A stretch of DNA of 64,000 nucleotides from Limimaricola sp964022235 (GCF_964022235.1 NZ_CAXHZL010000005.1:124001-188000); one strand, 5' to 3'; positions 17,659 through 27,284 are shown, numbered from the stretch's first letter. Translations and numbers: made by a program. The notes: generated by a model from the letters alone, not told the origin.

Positions 17659-18345
17659 TCAGAAGTCGAGATCCGCGTAGTGCGACGGCTGCGGAAAGCC
17701 CGGCAGCTGGTCGGCGAGCAGCGAGCGGAAGGCCGGGCGCGACTTGATCTTGGCGTACCAGTCCTTGACCGTCTCCGAGCGGTTCCAGTCCACGTCCGAG
17801 ATATAATCGAGGCACGACAGATGCGAAGCGGCGGCGAAATCGGCGAGCGACAGCTCGTTGCCCGCGAGCCAGCGCCGCTGATCCAGCAGCCACGCCATGT
17901 AGTCGAGGTGGTACTTGATCGCCCGCGCGCCTGCCTTGACGTTGGTGCTGTCGGGATAGCCGCCGCCCATGACCTTCTTGAACACCCGCTCGCCCAAGAG
18001 CTTCGAGGTCACCTCGCGATGGAACTTGTCGTCGAACCACGCCACGAGCCTGCGCACCTCGTAGCGCGCATCGACCGACTGCGGCAGCAAGGGCGGGTCG
18101 GGCTGCACCTCTTCAAGGTATTCGCAGATCGCCGCGCTCTCGGACATCATGCGGTTGCCGAGCTTGAGCACCGGCACCTTGCCCGCCGGGTTGCGGCGCA
18201 GAAACTCGGGGTCCTGTTCCCAGTATCGCTCTTCGACGAGTTCGACCTCGATCCGCTTTTCGGCGAGGCTGAGCCGCACCTTTCGCGAGAAAGGCGAGAG
18301 CGGGTAGTGGTAAAGGCGGTGCGTGGCGGGACGGTTGTTCTGCAT
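17659..18345 (-). CDS. fzlA: Glutathione S-transferase-fold protein, FzlA-like cell division factor
   Basis: Encodes 228 residues. The N-terminal thioredoxin-like domain has LYHYPLSPFSRKVRLSLAEK and NPAGKVPVLKLGNRMMSES, followed by an all-helical GST C-terminal domain (WLAGNELSLADFAAASHLS). The C-terminal tail PQPSHYADLDF matches the conserved tail of the alphaproteobacterial FtsZ-binding protein FzlA as I recall it, where it is needed for FtsZ filament binding. If it is not FzlA, it is a beta-like GST of unknown substrate. The adjacent mtgA also acts in wall synthesis. Confidence 0.72.
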   Translation of the reverse strand: MQNNRPATHRLYHYPLSPFSRKVRLSLAEKRIEVELVEERYWEQDPEFLRRNPAGKVPVLKLGNRMMSESAAICEYLEEVQPDPPLLPQSVDARYEVRRLVAWFDDKFHREVTSKLLGERVFKKVMGGGYPDSTNVKAGARAIKYHLDYMAWLLDQRRWLAGNELSLADFAAASHLSCLDYISDVDWNRSETVKDWYAKIKSRPAFRSLLADQLPGFPQPSHYADLDF

Positions 18346-18392
18346 GACCCCTTATCTGCCGCAACTGCCGCGCCGCTTCAATCCCGCGCGCG

Positions 18393-19160
18393 TCACTCGA
18401 AGCAGTCGTCGCGCCCATCGCGGCGGATCGTGGCGGCCCCGTCGAGAATCTGGCCCGCCCGCCTGCGCACGAAGTCCGACGGGCTGGAGGCCGAGCGCCC
18501 CTTGGGGTCGGGCAGGATCGCGGCGAGGCGGGCGGCCTGCACCTCCGACAGATCGGCTGCGGACACGCCGAAGTAATGCGGCGCCGCCATGCCAACGCCG
18601 AACACGCCCTCGTCGAACTCGGCGACGTTGAGATAGGTCTCGAGGATGCGCCTCTTGGTCCAGACCGCCTCGACGGCGGGGGTCAATCCGGCCTCGAGCG
18701 CCTTTCTCAGCCAGCTACGTCCCTGCCAGAGATAGACATTCTTGACCACCTGCTGGCTGATCGTCGAGGCGCCGCGATTGCCGCCCTGCGCCATGGCGGT
18801 ACGGATCGCCTTGAGATCGAGACCCCAATGCAGGCAGAAGTCCGCGTCCTCGGCAGCGACGGCGGCGCGGGCCATGACCGGGGCGATCTCGTCCATCGGC
18901 ACCCAGTCATGGGTGATTTCGCCCAGACGGGCACGCTCGGACATCATGTAGGGGGTGATCGGCGGGTTGATGGTCGAAAACACCAGCACCATCACGCCCG
19001 CAAGGCCGACAAGGCCAAGGACCGCCCAGAGCAGGGCACGCGCGATCAGCCGGGTCGGTCCACCGGGTGTCGGGGTGTCGGACGCCTTTCGAGCGGCGGC
19101 ACGCGCCTTGCTCCGACGGGATGCGGAGCCGGATCGGGAGGTGTTCACGGGCTTGGCCAT
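18393..19160 (-). CDS. mtgA: Monofunctional peptidoglycan glycosyltransferase
   Basis: Encodes 255 residues with a basic cytoplasmic leader, one transmembrane segment (about 37-63) and a GT51 domain. The catalytic-glutamate motif AAEDADFCLHWG, the second motif GNRGASTISQQVVKNVYLW and RKALEAGLTPAVEAVWTKRR are intact. It polymerises lipid II into glycan strands in the periplasm. The start at 19160 is chosen since upstream codons are Arg/Pro-rich without similarity; the ribosome binding site is weak. A 111-base gap separates it from the hydrolase gene upstream. Confidence 0.93.
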   Translation of the reverse strand: MAKPVNTSRSGSASRRSKARAAARKASDTPTPGGPTRLIARALLWAVLGLVGLAGVMVLVFSTINPPITPYMMSERARLGEITHDWVPMDEIAPVMARAAVAAEDADFCLHWGLDLKAIRTAMAQGGNRGASTISQQVVKNVYLWQGRSWLRKALEAGLTPAVEAVWTKRRILETYLNVAEFDEGVFGVGMAAPHYFGVSAADLSEVQAARLAAILPDPKGRSASSPSDFVRRRAGQILDGAATIRRDGRDDCFE

Positions 19161-19271
19161 GCCGCCATAGACCTTGCCCGCCGGGGCCGGGTCAAGCCGA
19201 ACCTCGGGGCGTCCACGGGGCGCCGACCGGGGCCGGTACGTCCACCGCACCGCTCCCGGCCCGCATCCCGC

Positions 19272-20279
19272 TCAGGCGACGGCAAGGGTGCGTGGCGCGG
19301 CGACCTTGTCGATCGCCGCCATCAGCGCCGTGGTCGCGGTCTGGTGGATCATGTGGCCCTCGCCCGGCAGGCGGTCGAAGCTGCTCTGCGCGATCTCCTC
19401 ATGCAGCCGCGCCGACTGCTCTTCGCAGTCGATCAGCCGGTCCTCGGCCCCTGCGAGAATGGCGACGGGCATCGAAAGCGCCGCATAGCGCGGCCGTGCT
19501 GCGGCGGCGCGCGGGATCATCAGGGCGGTTTCGGCCGCACTGGCGCGGATCTGCGAGGGGCGCACCGCCATCTCCTTGGGAAAGCCCGCGAATTTCGGCG
19601 GCACCGGGCGCGGGGCAAAGAGATGCTCGATGACGGCGGGCCACGTTAGCCGCGCCAGATGCGGCGACACGGCATAGCGCAGCACGTCGCCCAGCACCGG
19701 GACCGCCGGGACCGAAAGGCCCACCACGTCGGCGCGCGCGCTGGGGTAGTAATAACCCGAGGCCAGTACCAACCCTGAAACCGTTCCGGGGAAGCGATCC
19801 GCAAGGGCCACCGCCACCGAGCAGCCCCAGGAGTGGCCCAGTACCGTGGCGCGCGTCACGCCGATCCGGCGCATTGCCTCGTGAAACAACGCCGCCTGCG
19901 CTGCTGGCGTCCAGATCATGCCGCGGGGACGGCTGCTGTGGCCATAGCCGGGCCGGTCGAAAACGATGACGCGGTGGGTTCGCGCCGCCATGTCGATCAG
20001 CCCGCTGCTCTCGAAGTCCTGGATCATGCTGCCATTGCCATGCAGCAGGACCAGCGCCGGGCCGGTGCCGCGTTCGAGGTAATGCAGCCGCACGCCTTGC
20101 ACGGTGATGAAGCGCCCGATGGGCGGGTTGTCACGTTCAGCGCGCTTGGCAAGGCGGTGGTTGGCATAGGCCGAGGCCGCCATAGTGGCCATGGCGGTTC
20201 CCGCGACGGCGCGGATCTTGAGCCGCTGCGACGCCGCGCGTGTGAGGGAGGCCGAATCTCGTCTGTTCGGGGAGGTCAT
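19272..20279 (-). CDS. Alpha/beta hydrolase
   Basis: About 335 residues, with an N-terminal hydrophobic stretch (about 20-35, AVAGTAMATMAASAYA) that may anchor or export it. The hydrolase fold shows the oxyanion segment LVLLHGNGSMIQDF, FDRPGYGHSS, the nucleophile elbow GHSWGCSV, the acid in AGAEDRLIDCE and the histidine in GEGHMIHQ. Substrate unknown; it resembles the haloalkane dehalogenase/esterase-like group. The start at 20279 is uncertain because the ribosome binding site is weak. Confidence 0.85.
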   Translation of the reverse strand: MTSPNRRDSASLTRAASQRLKIRAVAGTAMATMAASAYANHRLAKRAERDNPPIGRFITVQGVRLHYLERGTGPALVLLHGNGSMIQDFESSGLIDMAARTHRVIVFDRPGYGHSSRPRGMIWTPAAQAALFHEAMRRIGVTRATVLGHSWGCSVAVALADRFPGTVSGLVLASGYYYPSARADVVGLSVPAVPVLGDVLRYAVSPHLARLTWPAVIEHLFAPRPVPPKFAGFPKEMAVRPSQIRASAAETALMIPRAAAARPRYAALSMPVAILAGAEDRLIDCEEQSARLHEEIAQSSFDRLPGEGHMIHQTATTALMAAIDKVAAPRTLAVA

Positions 20280-20405
20280 CGGGCGTATCCATTCGTGGGG
20301 GGCCGCGTGCTCGCCGCCGTCCTTGGCGATGTTGCGGTGCAGCACGACTACCCTCAAAGGCCCATCCCGGTTCCCGCATGGCGGCCATGACCTCCGCTCG
20401 CAGGC

Positions 20406-20439
20406 AAAAGGGCCGGAGCGTCGCCGCCCCGGCCCTTTT
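20406..20439 (-). terminator. Rho-independent terminator of the glutamate synthase operon
   Basis: A perfect 11-bp stem (20406-20416 with 20429-20439, AAAAGGGCCGG) with a 12-base GC-rich loop, 24 bases after the gltB stop. On the minus strand the stem ends in TTTT. There is no gene between it and the hydrolase start at 20279. Confidence 0.82.
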
Positions 20440-20462
20440 CGAATTTCAAACGCTGTGTCCGA

Positions 20463-23400
20463 TCACTCGGCGGGCAGCGCCACCTCCTCGACGGTGAGGG
20501 GGTGCGGGATGTGGCGCAGCATCTCCTTGGGGCAGACCTGCAGGAAGTTGTGCTTCTCGCTGTCCCAATGCTGCAGGATCTCGGCGGCCTTGCGGCTACC
20601 GGTCTCGAGCTGGTGACGCTCAATGAGGCCGTGCAGCTCGCGCTCCCAATGATCGACCGTGACGCCGCAGGTGACGAGCGTCTCGGTGTTCATCAAGGGC
20701 TCTGCCAGACCCTCGGGGTCATAGAGATAGGCCATGCCACCGGTCATGCCCGCGCCGAAGTTGGCGCCGATGGAGCCGAGGATCACCGCGACGCCGCCGG
20801 TCATGTATTCGCACCCGTTGGTGCCGCAGCCTTCGATGACCACATGCGCGCCCGAGTTGCGCACCGCGAACCGCTCGCCAGCGCGGCCGGCGGCAAAGAG
20901 ATAGCCCGCCGTCGCACCATAGAGCACGGTGTTGCCGATGATCGTGTTTTCGGAGGCCACCAGAGGGCTTTGCATCTGCGGGCGCACCACGATGGTGCCG
21001 CCCGACAGGCCCTTGCCGACATAGTCGTTGGCGTCACCGGAGACCTCCAGCTTGAGGCCGGGGGCGGCAAACGCGCCGAGCGACTGGCCCGCGGAACCGG
21101 TCAGCTTCACGGTCAGGTGGTCGGGCTGCAGCGAGTTGCGCATGCCGAAGTTGGCGACGATATGCGCCGAAGTGCGGGTGCCGATGGTGCGGTGCGTGTT
21201 CTGCACCGCGTATTGCAGCTGCATCTTCTCGCCATCGTTGAGGAAGCGCTGGGCGTCCTTGACGATTTCCGCATCCAGAGTGTCGAGCACCTCGTTGCGC
21301 GGCTTGTTGCGGTCGTAGCGAATGCTCTTGGTGCCATCGACCGTGATCAGGAGCGGGTTGAGGTCGAGGTCGTCGAGATGCGCCGAACCACGGCTGACCT
21401 GCGTCAGCAGGTCGGCCCGACCAATCACCTCGTCGATCGACCGCGCGCCGATCGACGCCAGGATCTCGCGCACTTCCTGCGCGTAGAAGGTGATGAGGTT
21501 CACCACCTTGTCGGCGTTACCCGCGAACTTGCCCCGCAGAGCCTCGTCCTGGGTGCAGACCCCCACCGGGCAGGTGTTGGACTGGCACTGGCGCACCATG
21601 ATGCAGCCCATGGCGATGAGGGCGGCGGTGCCGATGCCGTATTCCTCGGCCCCCATCATCGCGGCCATGACGATGTCACGACCCGTGCGCAGGCCACCGT
21701 CGGTGCGCAGCGTCACGCGGCCCCGGAGGTTGTTCATCGACAGAACCTGATGCGCCTCGGTGAGACCCATCTCCCACGGCAGGCCCGCGTATTTGATCGA
21801 GGTCGCAGGCGAAGCCCCGGTGCCGCCGTTGTGGCCCGAGATCAGGATCACGTCGGCCTTGGCCTTGGCCACGCCCGCCGCGATGGTGCCGACGCCCGAG
21901 GACGACACCAGCTTCACCGTCACCTTGGCACGCGGGTTGATCTGCTTGAGATCGTAGATCAGCTGCGCGAGATCCTCGATCGAGTAGATGTCGTGGTGCG
22001 GCGGCGGCGAAATGAGGGTCACGCCCTCGGTCGAATGCCGCAGCCGCGCGATCAGCTTGGTGACCTTCATGCCGGGAAGCTGGCCGCCCTCGCCGGGCTT
22101 GGCGCCCTGCGCCACCTTGATTTCCAGCTCCTCGCAGGCGCCCAAGTATTCGGCGGTGACGCCGAAGCGGCCCGATGCCACCTGCTTGATCTTGGCCGAG
22201 GGGTTGTCGCCGTTGGCCTCGGGCAGGAAATGCGCCGGATCCTCGCCGCCTTCGCCAGAGTCGGACTTGGCGCCGATCCGGTTCATCGCGACGTTGAGCG
22301 TCTTGTGCGCCTCGGGGCTGAGCGCGCCCAGAGACATGCCCGGCGTGACAAAGCGCTTGCGGATCGAGGTGATGCTTTCGACCTGCTCGATCGGGATCGC
22401 TTCGCCCATCGGCTTGATGGCCAGCAGATCGCGCAGATGGATCGGCGGGTTGGCCTGCATGGTCGAAGCATATTGCTTCCACAGCTCATAAGAGGCGCGG
22501 TCGCAGGCGGCCTGCAGCATGTGCATGGTCGTAGCTTCCCAAGCGTGCTTCTCGCCCGAGCGGCGCGACTTGTAGAAACCGCCGATCGGCAGCGTGCCGA
22601 GATCGGCGCCGTCCTTGGTCCAGCCGCGAGCGTGCACCTCCTCCAGCTTCTTCTGGATGCCGGTGAGGCCGATACCCGAGATGCGGCTGTGCATGCCGGG
22701 GAAATACTCGGCGCACATGGCGCGGCTCAGACCCACGGCCTCGAAGTTCAGGCCGCCGCGATACGACGAGATCACCGAGATGCCCATCTTGGCCATGATC
22801 TTCAAAAGGCCCGCGTCCACCGCGTCGCGGTAGCGGCGCATGATGTCGGTGAGCGTGCCTTCGAGCAGGCCGCGGTTCAGGCGATCCGCGAGGCTGTCCT
22901 GCGCCAGATAGGCGTTCACCGTGGTCGCACCCGAGGAGATCAGCACCGCGAAGTAGTGCGGATCGATGCATTCGGCCGATCGCACGTTGACCGAGCAGAA
23001 GGTCCGCAGGCCCTTGCGGGTCAGCCACGAATGCACCGCCGAGGTGGCGAGGATCATCGGCATCGGGACGCGGTCCTCATCCTGATGCTGATCGGTGAGC
23101 ACGATGTGCCCCGCACCCGAACGCACCGCGTCCTCGGCCTCGGCGCGAATGCGCTCGAGCCCGGCGCGCAGCCCCTCGGCCGCACCGCCCGCCGGGAAGG
23201 TGCAGTCGATGAAGGCCACCTGATCGCCGAACTGCTCGACCATGGTGTCGAACTCGGCATTGGCGATGAACGGGCTCTCCAGCACGAGGATCTCGGCTTG
23301 GGACGAGCTTTCATCCAGCACGTTCTTGAGGTTGCCGAAGCGGGTCTTGAGCGACATCACCCGGCTTTCGCGCAGGCTGTCGATCGGCGGGTTGGTCACC

Positions 23401-25010
23401 TGCGAGAAGTTCTGCCGGAAGAAGTGCGACAGCGGCCGGTACTTGGTCGAAAGCACGGCCGAGGGCGTGTCGTCGCCCATTGACGCGATCATCTCCTTGC
23501 CGTCCTCGGCCATCGGCGCCAGCACCTGCTCCAGCTCCTCGATCGAGTAGCCGGCGGCGATCTGGCGCTTGCGCAGTTCGGGGCCCTCGAACAGCGGTTC
23601 TTCGGGCACGTCGCGCAGGATGTCGTTGAGGTTCACGACCTTCTCGATCCACTCGCCGAAGGGCTGCGAAGCGGCGAGCTTGTCCTTCATCTCCGCGTCG
23701 TGGAACAGGCGGCCTTCGGTCATGTCGACGGCGATGAGCTGACCCGGCCCGAGCGCGCCCTTCTCGACGACGCTGGCCTCGTCGACGGGCACCATGCCGG
23801 CCTCCGAGCCCGCGACCAGCAGGCCGTCACCGGTGACCACGTAGCGCATCGGCCGCAACCCGTTGCGGTCGAGACCGGCGCAAACCCACCGGCCATCGGT
23901 CATGGCGAGGGCGGCGGGGCCGTCCCACGGCTCCATCACGGCGTTGCAGTAGGAATACATGTTCTGCCAGGCCTCGGGCATCTCGACCCGGCTCTTGGAC
24001 CAGGCCTCGGGCACCAGCATGGTCTTGGCCATCGGCGCGTTGCGCCCGGCGCGTACCAGCACCTCGAACACCGAATCGAGCGCGGCCGAGTCGGAGCTGC
24101 CCTGCGGCACGATCGGCTTGATGTCCTCAGCCATCTCCCCGAACGTGGAGGACGCCATGCGGATCTCGTGGCTCTTCATCCAGTTGGTGTTGCCCTTGAG
24201 CGTGTTGATCTCACCGTTGTGGGCGAGCATGCGGAAGGGCTGGGCCAGCCACCACTGCGGGAAGGTGTTGGTGGAATAGCGCTGGTGATAGAGCGCGAAG
24301 GCGCTCTCGAAGCGCGGGTCCAGCAGGTCGGGATAGAACACGGCCACCTGCTCGGCGAGCATCATGCCCTTGTAGATCACGCTGCGGCACGACAGCGAGG
24401 CGAGGTAAAGCTCGCGCACACCGGCGGCAATCGCGGCGCGCTCGATGCGGCGGCGGATGATGTAGAGCTCGCGCTCGAACTGCTCCTCGTCGATGTCCTT
24501 TTCGCAGCGGATCAGGATCTGCTCGATCTCGGGGCGCGTGGCATTGGCCTTTTCGCCGAGGCAGGTGACGTCGACGGGAACGTGGCGCCAGCCATAGATA
24601 TAGTGGCCCATGCGGAGCACTTCGGTCTCGACGATGGTCCGGCAGGTCTCCTGCGCGCCGAAATCGTTGCGCGGCAGGAACACCTGACCCACGGCGATGC
24701 GGCGGTCGGCCATCGGCTCGTGGCCGGTGCGGCGGATCTGGTCCTCGAAGAAGGCGCGCGGGATCTGCACGTGGATGCCGGCACCGTCGCCGGTCTTGCC
24801 GTCGGCGTCGACGGCGCCGCGGTGCCAGACCGCCTTGAGCGCGGCGATGCCTTTTTCGACCACCGCGCGCGATGGCGTGCCGTCGATCGCAACGACGAGG
24901 CCTACGCCACAGGAGGCATGCTCGTCGTCTTCGCGGTAGAGGCCGTGCTCGGCCATGTACTTGCGCTTGGCCTCTTCCGAGGCGACCCAGGCGTCATCAT
25001 AGGTGGTCAT
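20463..25010 (-). CDS. gltB: Glutamate synthase (NADPH) large subunit
   Basis: A 1515-residue protein, full length for the alpha subunit of bacterial GOGAT, which transfers the glutamine amide to 2-oxoglutarate. Cys34 in HASCGVGLVVAIDG would become the N-terminal catalytic nucleophile after propeptide cleavage. The central and FMN domains include GGTGASPATSIKYAGLPWE; the 3Fe-4S cysteines are in CIMVRQCQSNTCPVGVC; the C-terminal GXGXG beta-helix has GAHVVIEGCGTNGCEYMTGG. Its start overlaps the upstream exported-protein gene by 14 bases, and gltD lies before that. Confidence 0.97.
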   Translation of the reverse strand: MTTYDDAWVASEEAKRKYMAEHGLYREDDEHASCGVGLVVAIDGTPSRAVVEKGIAALKAVWHRGAVDADGKTGDGAGIHVQIPRAFFEDQIRRTGHEPMADRRIAVGQVFLPRNDFGAQETCRTIVETEVLRMGHYIYGWRHVPVDVTCLGEKANATRPEIEQILIRCEKDIDEEQFERELYIIRRRIERAAIAAGVRELYLASLSCRSVIYKGMMLAEQVAVFYPDLLDPRFESAFALYHQRYSTNTFPQWWLAQPFRMLAHNGEINTLKGNTNWMKSHEIRMASSTFGEMAEDIKPIVPQGSSDSAALDSVFEVLVRAGRNAPMAKTMLVPEAWSKSRVEMPEAWQNMYSYCNAVMEPWDGPAALAMTDGRWVCAGLDRNGLRPMRYVVTGDGLLVAGSEAGMVPVDEASVVEKGALGPGQLIAVDMTEGRLFHDAEMKDKLAASQPFGEWIEKVVNLNDILRDVPEEPLFEGPELRKRQIAAGYSIEELEQVLAPMAEDGKEMIASMGDDTPSAVLSTKYRPLSHFFRQNFSQVTNPPIDSLRESRVMSLKTRFGNLKNVLDESSSQAEILVLESPFIANAEFDTMVEQFGDQVAFIDCTFPAGGAAEGLRAGLERIRAEAEDAVRSGAGHIVLTDQHQDEDRVPMPMILATSAVHSWLTRKGLRTFCSVNVRSAECIDPHYFAVLISSGATTVNAYLAQDSLADRLNRGLLEGTLTDIMRRYRDAVDAGLLKIMAKMGISVISSYRGGLNFEAVGLSRAMCAEYFPGMHSRISGIGLTGIQKKLEEVHARGWTKDGADLGTLPIGGFYKSRRSGEKHAWEATTMHMLQAACDRASYELWKQYASTMQANPPIHLRDLLAIKPMGEAIPIEQVESITSIRKRFVTPGMSLGALSPEAHKTLNVAMNRIGAKSDSGEGGEDPAHFLPEANGDNPSAKIKQVASGRFGVTAEYLGACEELEIKVAQGAKPGEGGQLPGMKVTKLIARLRHSTEGVTLISPPPHHDIYSIEDLAQLIYDLKQINPRAKVTVKLVSSSGVGTIAAGVAKAKADVILISGHNGGTGASPATSIKYAGLPWEMGLTEAHQVLSMNNLRGRVTLRTDGGLRTGRDIVMAAMMGAEEYGIGTAALIAMGCIMVRQCQSNTCPVGVCTQDEALRGKFAGNADKVVNLITFYAQEVREILASIGARSIDEVIGRADLLTQVSRGSAHLDDLDLNPLLITVDGTKSIRYDRNKPRNEVLDTLDAEIVKDAQRFLNDGEKMQLQYAVQNTHRTIGTRTSAHIVANFGMRNSLQPDHLTVKLTGSAGQSLGAFAAPGLKLEVSGDANDYVGKGLSGGTIVVRPQMQSPLVASENTIIGNTVLYGATAGYLFAAGRAGERFAVRNSGAHVVIEGCGTNGCEYMTGGVAVILGSIGANFGAGMTGGMAYLYDPEGLAEPLMNTETLVTCGVTVDHWERELHGLIERHQLETGSRKAAEILQHWDSEKHNFLQVCPKEMLRHIPHPLTVEEVALPAE

Positions 25011-25716
25011 GGAAGATCTCCTTGGCGATGGGGGCGGGTGCTGACGACATGGTCGCGCCGCAGCCGTGTTTGGGGTTGGACGAGAGGAAGCCCGGCTCGC
25101 CCGGAAGGATGAATTCGACCGGCGTATCGTCCGAGGTGAAGCTGCCCTCGGATCCGGTCACTTCGCTGGTGCCCGACAGGAAGATGCGCCGGGCGCGGTC
25201 GATGAACTCGGTGCCGCGGCTGAGCCACAGCGTTTCGCCGTCGGGGCCGATGGCGCGCACCTCGTAATCGGTGCGCTCCAGCTCGACGCCGTCGATGACG
25301 ACGGTTTCGCCGGTCAGGCTGTCGAAGCCGACATAGCGGGTTTCGCCGACCTGATCCGACAGCGTCGTGAAATCGAAGCTGTCGGCTCCGGTTTCCGACA
25401 GCTCGGTGAACGAAGCCGGATCGACGGGATCGGGGCCGAGCGCCTCGCGCCGGTCGGCGCGCGGATAGACGCTTTCGACCCACTGGGTCTCGGCGTCGAT
25501 GGCGCCGAAATAGCTCACGCCGTCGCGGTCGAGATCGACCCTGCGGCGCCAGCCCTCGGGGTCGGCCTCACAGGTGAAATGGTGCGACACGTTGCAGTTC
25601 GCGGTCTGCACGGTCAGCTCGGCGGTGCAGCCCTCGGGCAGCGTCACCTGGCGCGGTGCCTGCGCCGTGGCCACGGCTGGCAACGCGCAAAGCAGAAGGG
25701 CGATAGGCGTCTTCAT
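24997..25716 (-). CDS. Exported hypothetical protein encoded between gltD and gltB
   Basis: Encodes 239 residues with a signal peptide (MKTPIALLLCALPAVATAQA, likely cut after TAQA). The mature part has three cysteines in its first 30 residues (CTAEL, TANCNVSHHFTC) and one near the C-terminus (KHGCG), and is rich in acidic residues and short beta-strand-like segments. I know no domain. The start at 25716 has GGAGA six bases upstream; the open frame upstream to 25848 is proline-rich and probably untranslated. It overlaps gltB by 14 bases, so it must be transcribed with glutamate synthase although it should act in the periplasm. Confidence 0.85.
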   Translation of the reverse strand: MKTPIALLLCALPAVATAQAPRQVTLPEGCTAELTVQTANCNVSHHFTCEADPEGWRRRVDLDRDGVSYFGAIDAETQWVESVYPRADRREALGPDPVDPASFTELSETGADSFDFTTLSDQVGETRYVGFDSLTGETVVIDGVELERTDYEVRAIGPDGETLWLSRGTEFIDRARRIFLSGTSEVTGSEGSFTSDDTPVEFILPGEPGFLSSNPKHGCGATMSSAPAPIAKEIFHDHL

Positions 25717-25768
25717 GGCGGTCTCCGAAACAGGGTCGGCGGGACAGGGATCATCGGGGATCAGGCGA

Positions 25769-25788
25769 CCCCGGCCCGAAGGCCGGGG
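25769..25788 (-). other. GC-rich hairpin in the gltD / exported-protein gap
   Basis: CCCCGGCC-CGAA-GGCCGGGG forms an 8-bp stem with a four-base loop in the 128-base leader between the gltD stop and the next start. There is no following T-run, so it is more likely an mRNA processing or stability element, or a partial terminator that sets the gltD to gltB ratio. Confidence 0.5.
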
Positions 25789-25844
25789 CATCGGCCCCGG
25801 AACCGACGCTTGGCAGCACGGGCCACGCGGCCCGCGCCATCCGC

Positions 25845-27284
25845 TCACTCGGCGGCGACGCCGGCGCTGGCGGACTGATCGAGATAGTCGACGATGGCGG
25901 TGGCGCTGTCACGCCCGTCGCGGATCGCCCAGACCACAAGCGAGGCCCCGCGCACGATGTCGCCCACGGCATAGACACCGTCGAGCGAGGTCGCGCCGGT
26001 GCCGAACTCGGCCCGAACGGTGCCCCAGCGGGTCACTTCGAGACCCTCGACGCCCCAGAGCGTCGGCAGATCCTCGGGCTCGAAGCCGAGCGCCTTGACC
26101 ACGAGGTCGGCCTTCTCGACATAATCCGCGCCCTCGATCTTCTCGGGCATGCGGCGGCCGGTCGCATCCGGGGTGCCAAGGCGCATCTTGTGAACGTGGA
26201 CGCCCTCGACGCCGTTCGGGCCGCAATCGAACCCCTTGGGAGCCGACAGCCAGACCAGTTCGACGCCCTCTTCCTCGGCGTTGGCGACCTCGCGCTGCGA
26301 GCCCGGCATGTTGGCCCGGTCGCGACGATAGAGACACTTCACGCTCTCGGCGCCCTGACGGATCGCGGTACGCACGCAGTCCATGGCGGTGTCGCCGCCG
26401 CCGATGACCACGACGTTCTTGCCCGCCGCGTTCAGCTCGCCGCTGTCGTACTCGGGCACCTCGTCGCCAAAATTCTTGCGGTTCGACGCGGTGAGGTAAT
26501 CGATGGCGCGGACCACGCCATTGTGGTCGCTGTCGGCCAGATCGCGCGACTTGTAAACGCCGGTGGCGATCATCACCGCGTCGTGCTTGCCGCGGATCGC
26601 GTCAAAGGAGATGTCCTCGCCGACCTTGCAGTTGAGCACGAACTCGACGCCCGACTCCTCGAACTGACGGGTGCGGCGCTCGACGATCTCCTTCTCAAGC
26701 TTGAAGCCCGGAATACCGTAGGTCATCAGCCCGCCGACGCGGTCGTAACGGTCGTAGACCGTGACCTGCACGCCGGCACGGCGGAGATAATCGGCGGCGG
26801 CCAGACCACCGGGGCCCGCGCCGATGATGCCGACGCTCTCGCTGCGCTCGCGCGCGGGGCGGATCGGCTGGACCCAGCCTTCGTCCCACGCCGTGTCGGT
26901 GATGTATTTCTCGACCGAGCCGATGGTGACGGTGCCGTGGCCCGACTGCTCGATCACGCAGTTGCCTTCGCACAGGCGGTCCTGCGGGCAGATGCGGCCG
27001 CAGATCTCGGGGAAGGTGTTGGTGGCCTGAGAGACTTCGTAGGCCTCTTGCAGGCGGCCTTCGGCGGTCAGGCGCAGCCAGTCGGGGATGTTGTTGTGCA
27101 GCGGGCAATGCGTCTGGCAATAGGGCACGCCGCACTGGCTGCAGCGGCTCGACTGCTCGGCCGCCTTGTCACGGGCGAACTCGGCGTAGATTTCCTGGAA
27201 ATCCTCGCGCCGCGCTGTGGCCAGACGCTTTTCCGGCATGTCCCGCGGTACGGACACGAATTTCAGCATCTTATTCTCGGCCAT
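25845..27284 (-). CDS. gltD: Glutamate synthase (NADPH) small subunit
   Basis: A 479-residue protein matching the beta subunit of GOGAT, which passes NADPH electrons through FAD to the large subunit. Cysteines in CSQCGVPYCQTHCPLHNNIP and CGRICPQDRLCEGNCV bind the 4Fe-4S clusters; GIIGAGPGGLAAADYL binds FAD and VVVIGGGDTAMDC binds NADPH. It is the first gene of the operon. The 158-base upstream region up to uppP must hold the promoter and includes a perfect TCAGT-A-ACTGA dyad at 27421-27431. Confidence 0.97.
   Translation of the reverse strand: MAENKMLKFVSVPRDMPEKRLATARREDFQEIYAEFARDKAAEQSSRCSQCGVPYCQTHCPLHNNIPDWLRLTAEGRLQEAYEVSQATNTFPEICGRICPQDRLCEGNCVIEQSGHGTVTIGSVEKYITDTAWDEGWVQPIRPARERSESVGIIGAGPGGLAAADYLRRAGVQVTVYDRYDRVGGLMTYGIPGFKLEKEIVERRTRQFEESGVEFVLNCKVGEDISFDAIRGKHDAVMIATGVYKSRDLADSDHNGVVRAIDYLTASNRKNFGDEVPEYDSGELNAAGKNVVVIGGGDTAMDCVRTAIRQGAESVKCLYRRDRANMPGSQREVANAEEEGVELVWLSAPKGFDCGPNGVEGVHVHKMRLGTPDATGRRMPEKIEGADYVEKADLVVKALGFEPEDLPTLWGVEGLEVTRWGTVRAEFGTGATSLDGVYAVGDIVRGASLVVWAIRDGRDSATAIVDYLDQSASAGVAAE

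Noticed and set aside
20502..23483. 993-codon open frame antisense to gltB
   Set aside because: Reverse-strand shadow of a highly biased gene; composition is dominated by His, Arg, Gly and Asp without recognisable motif.
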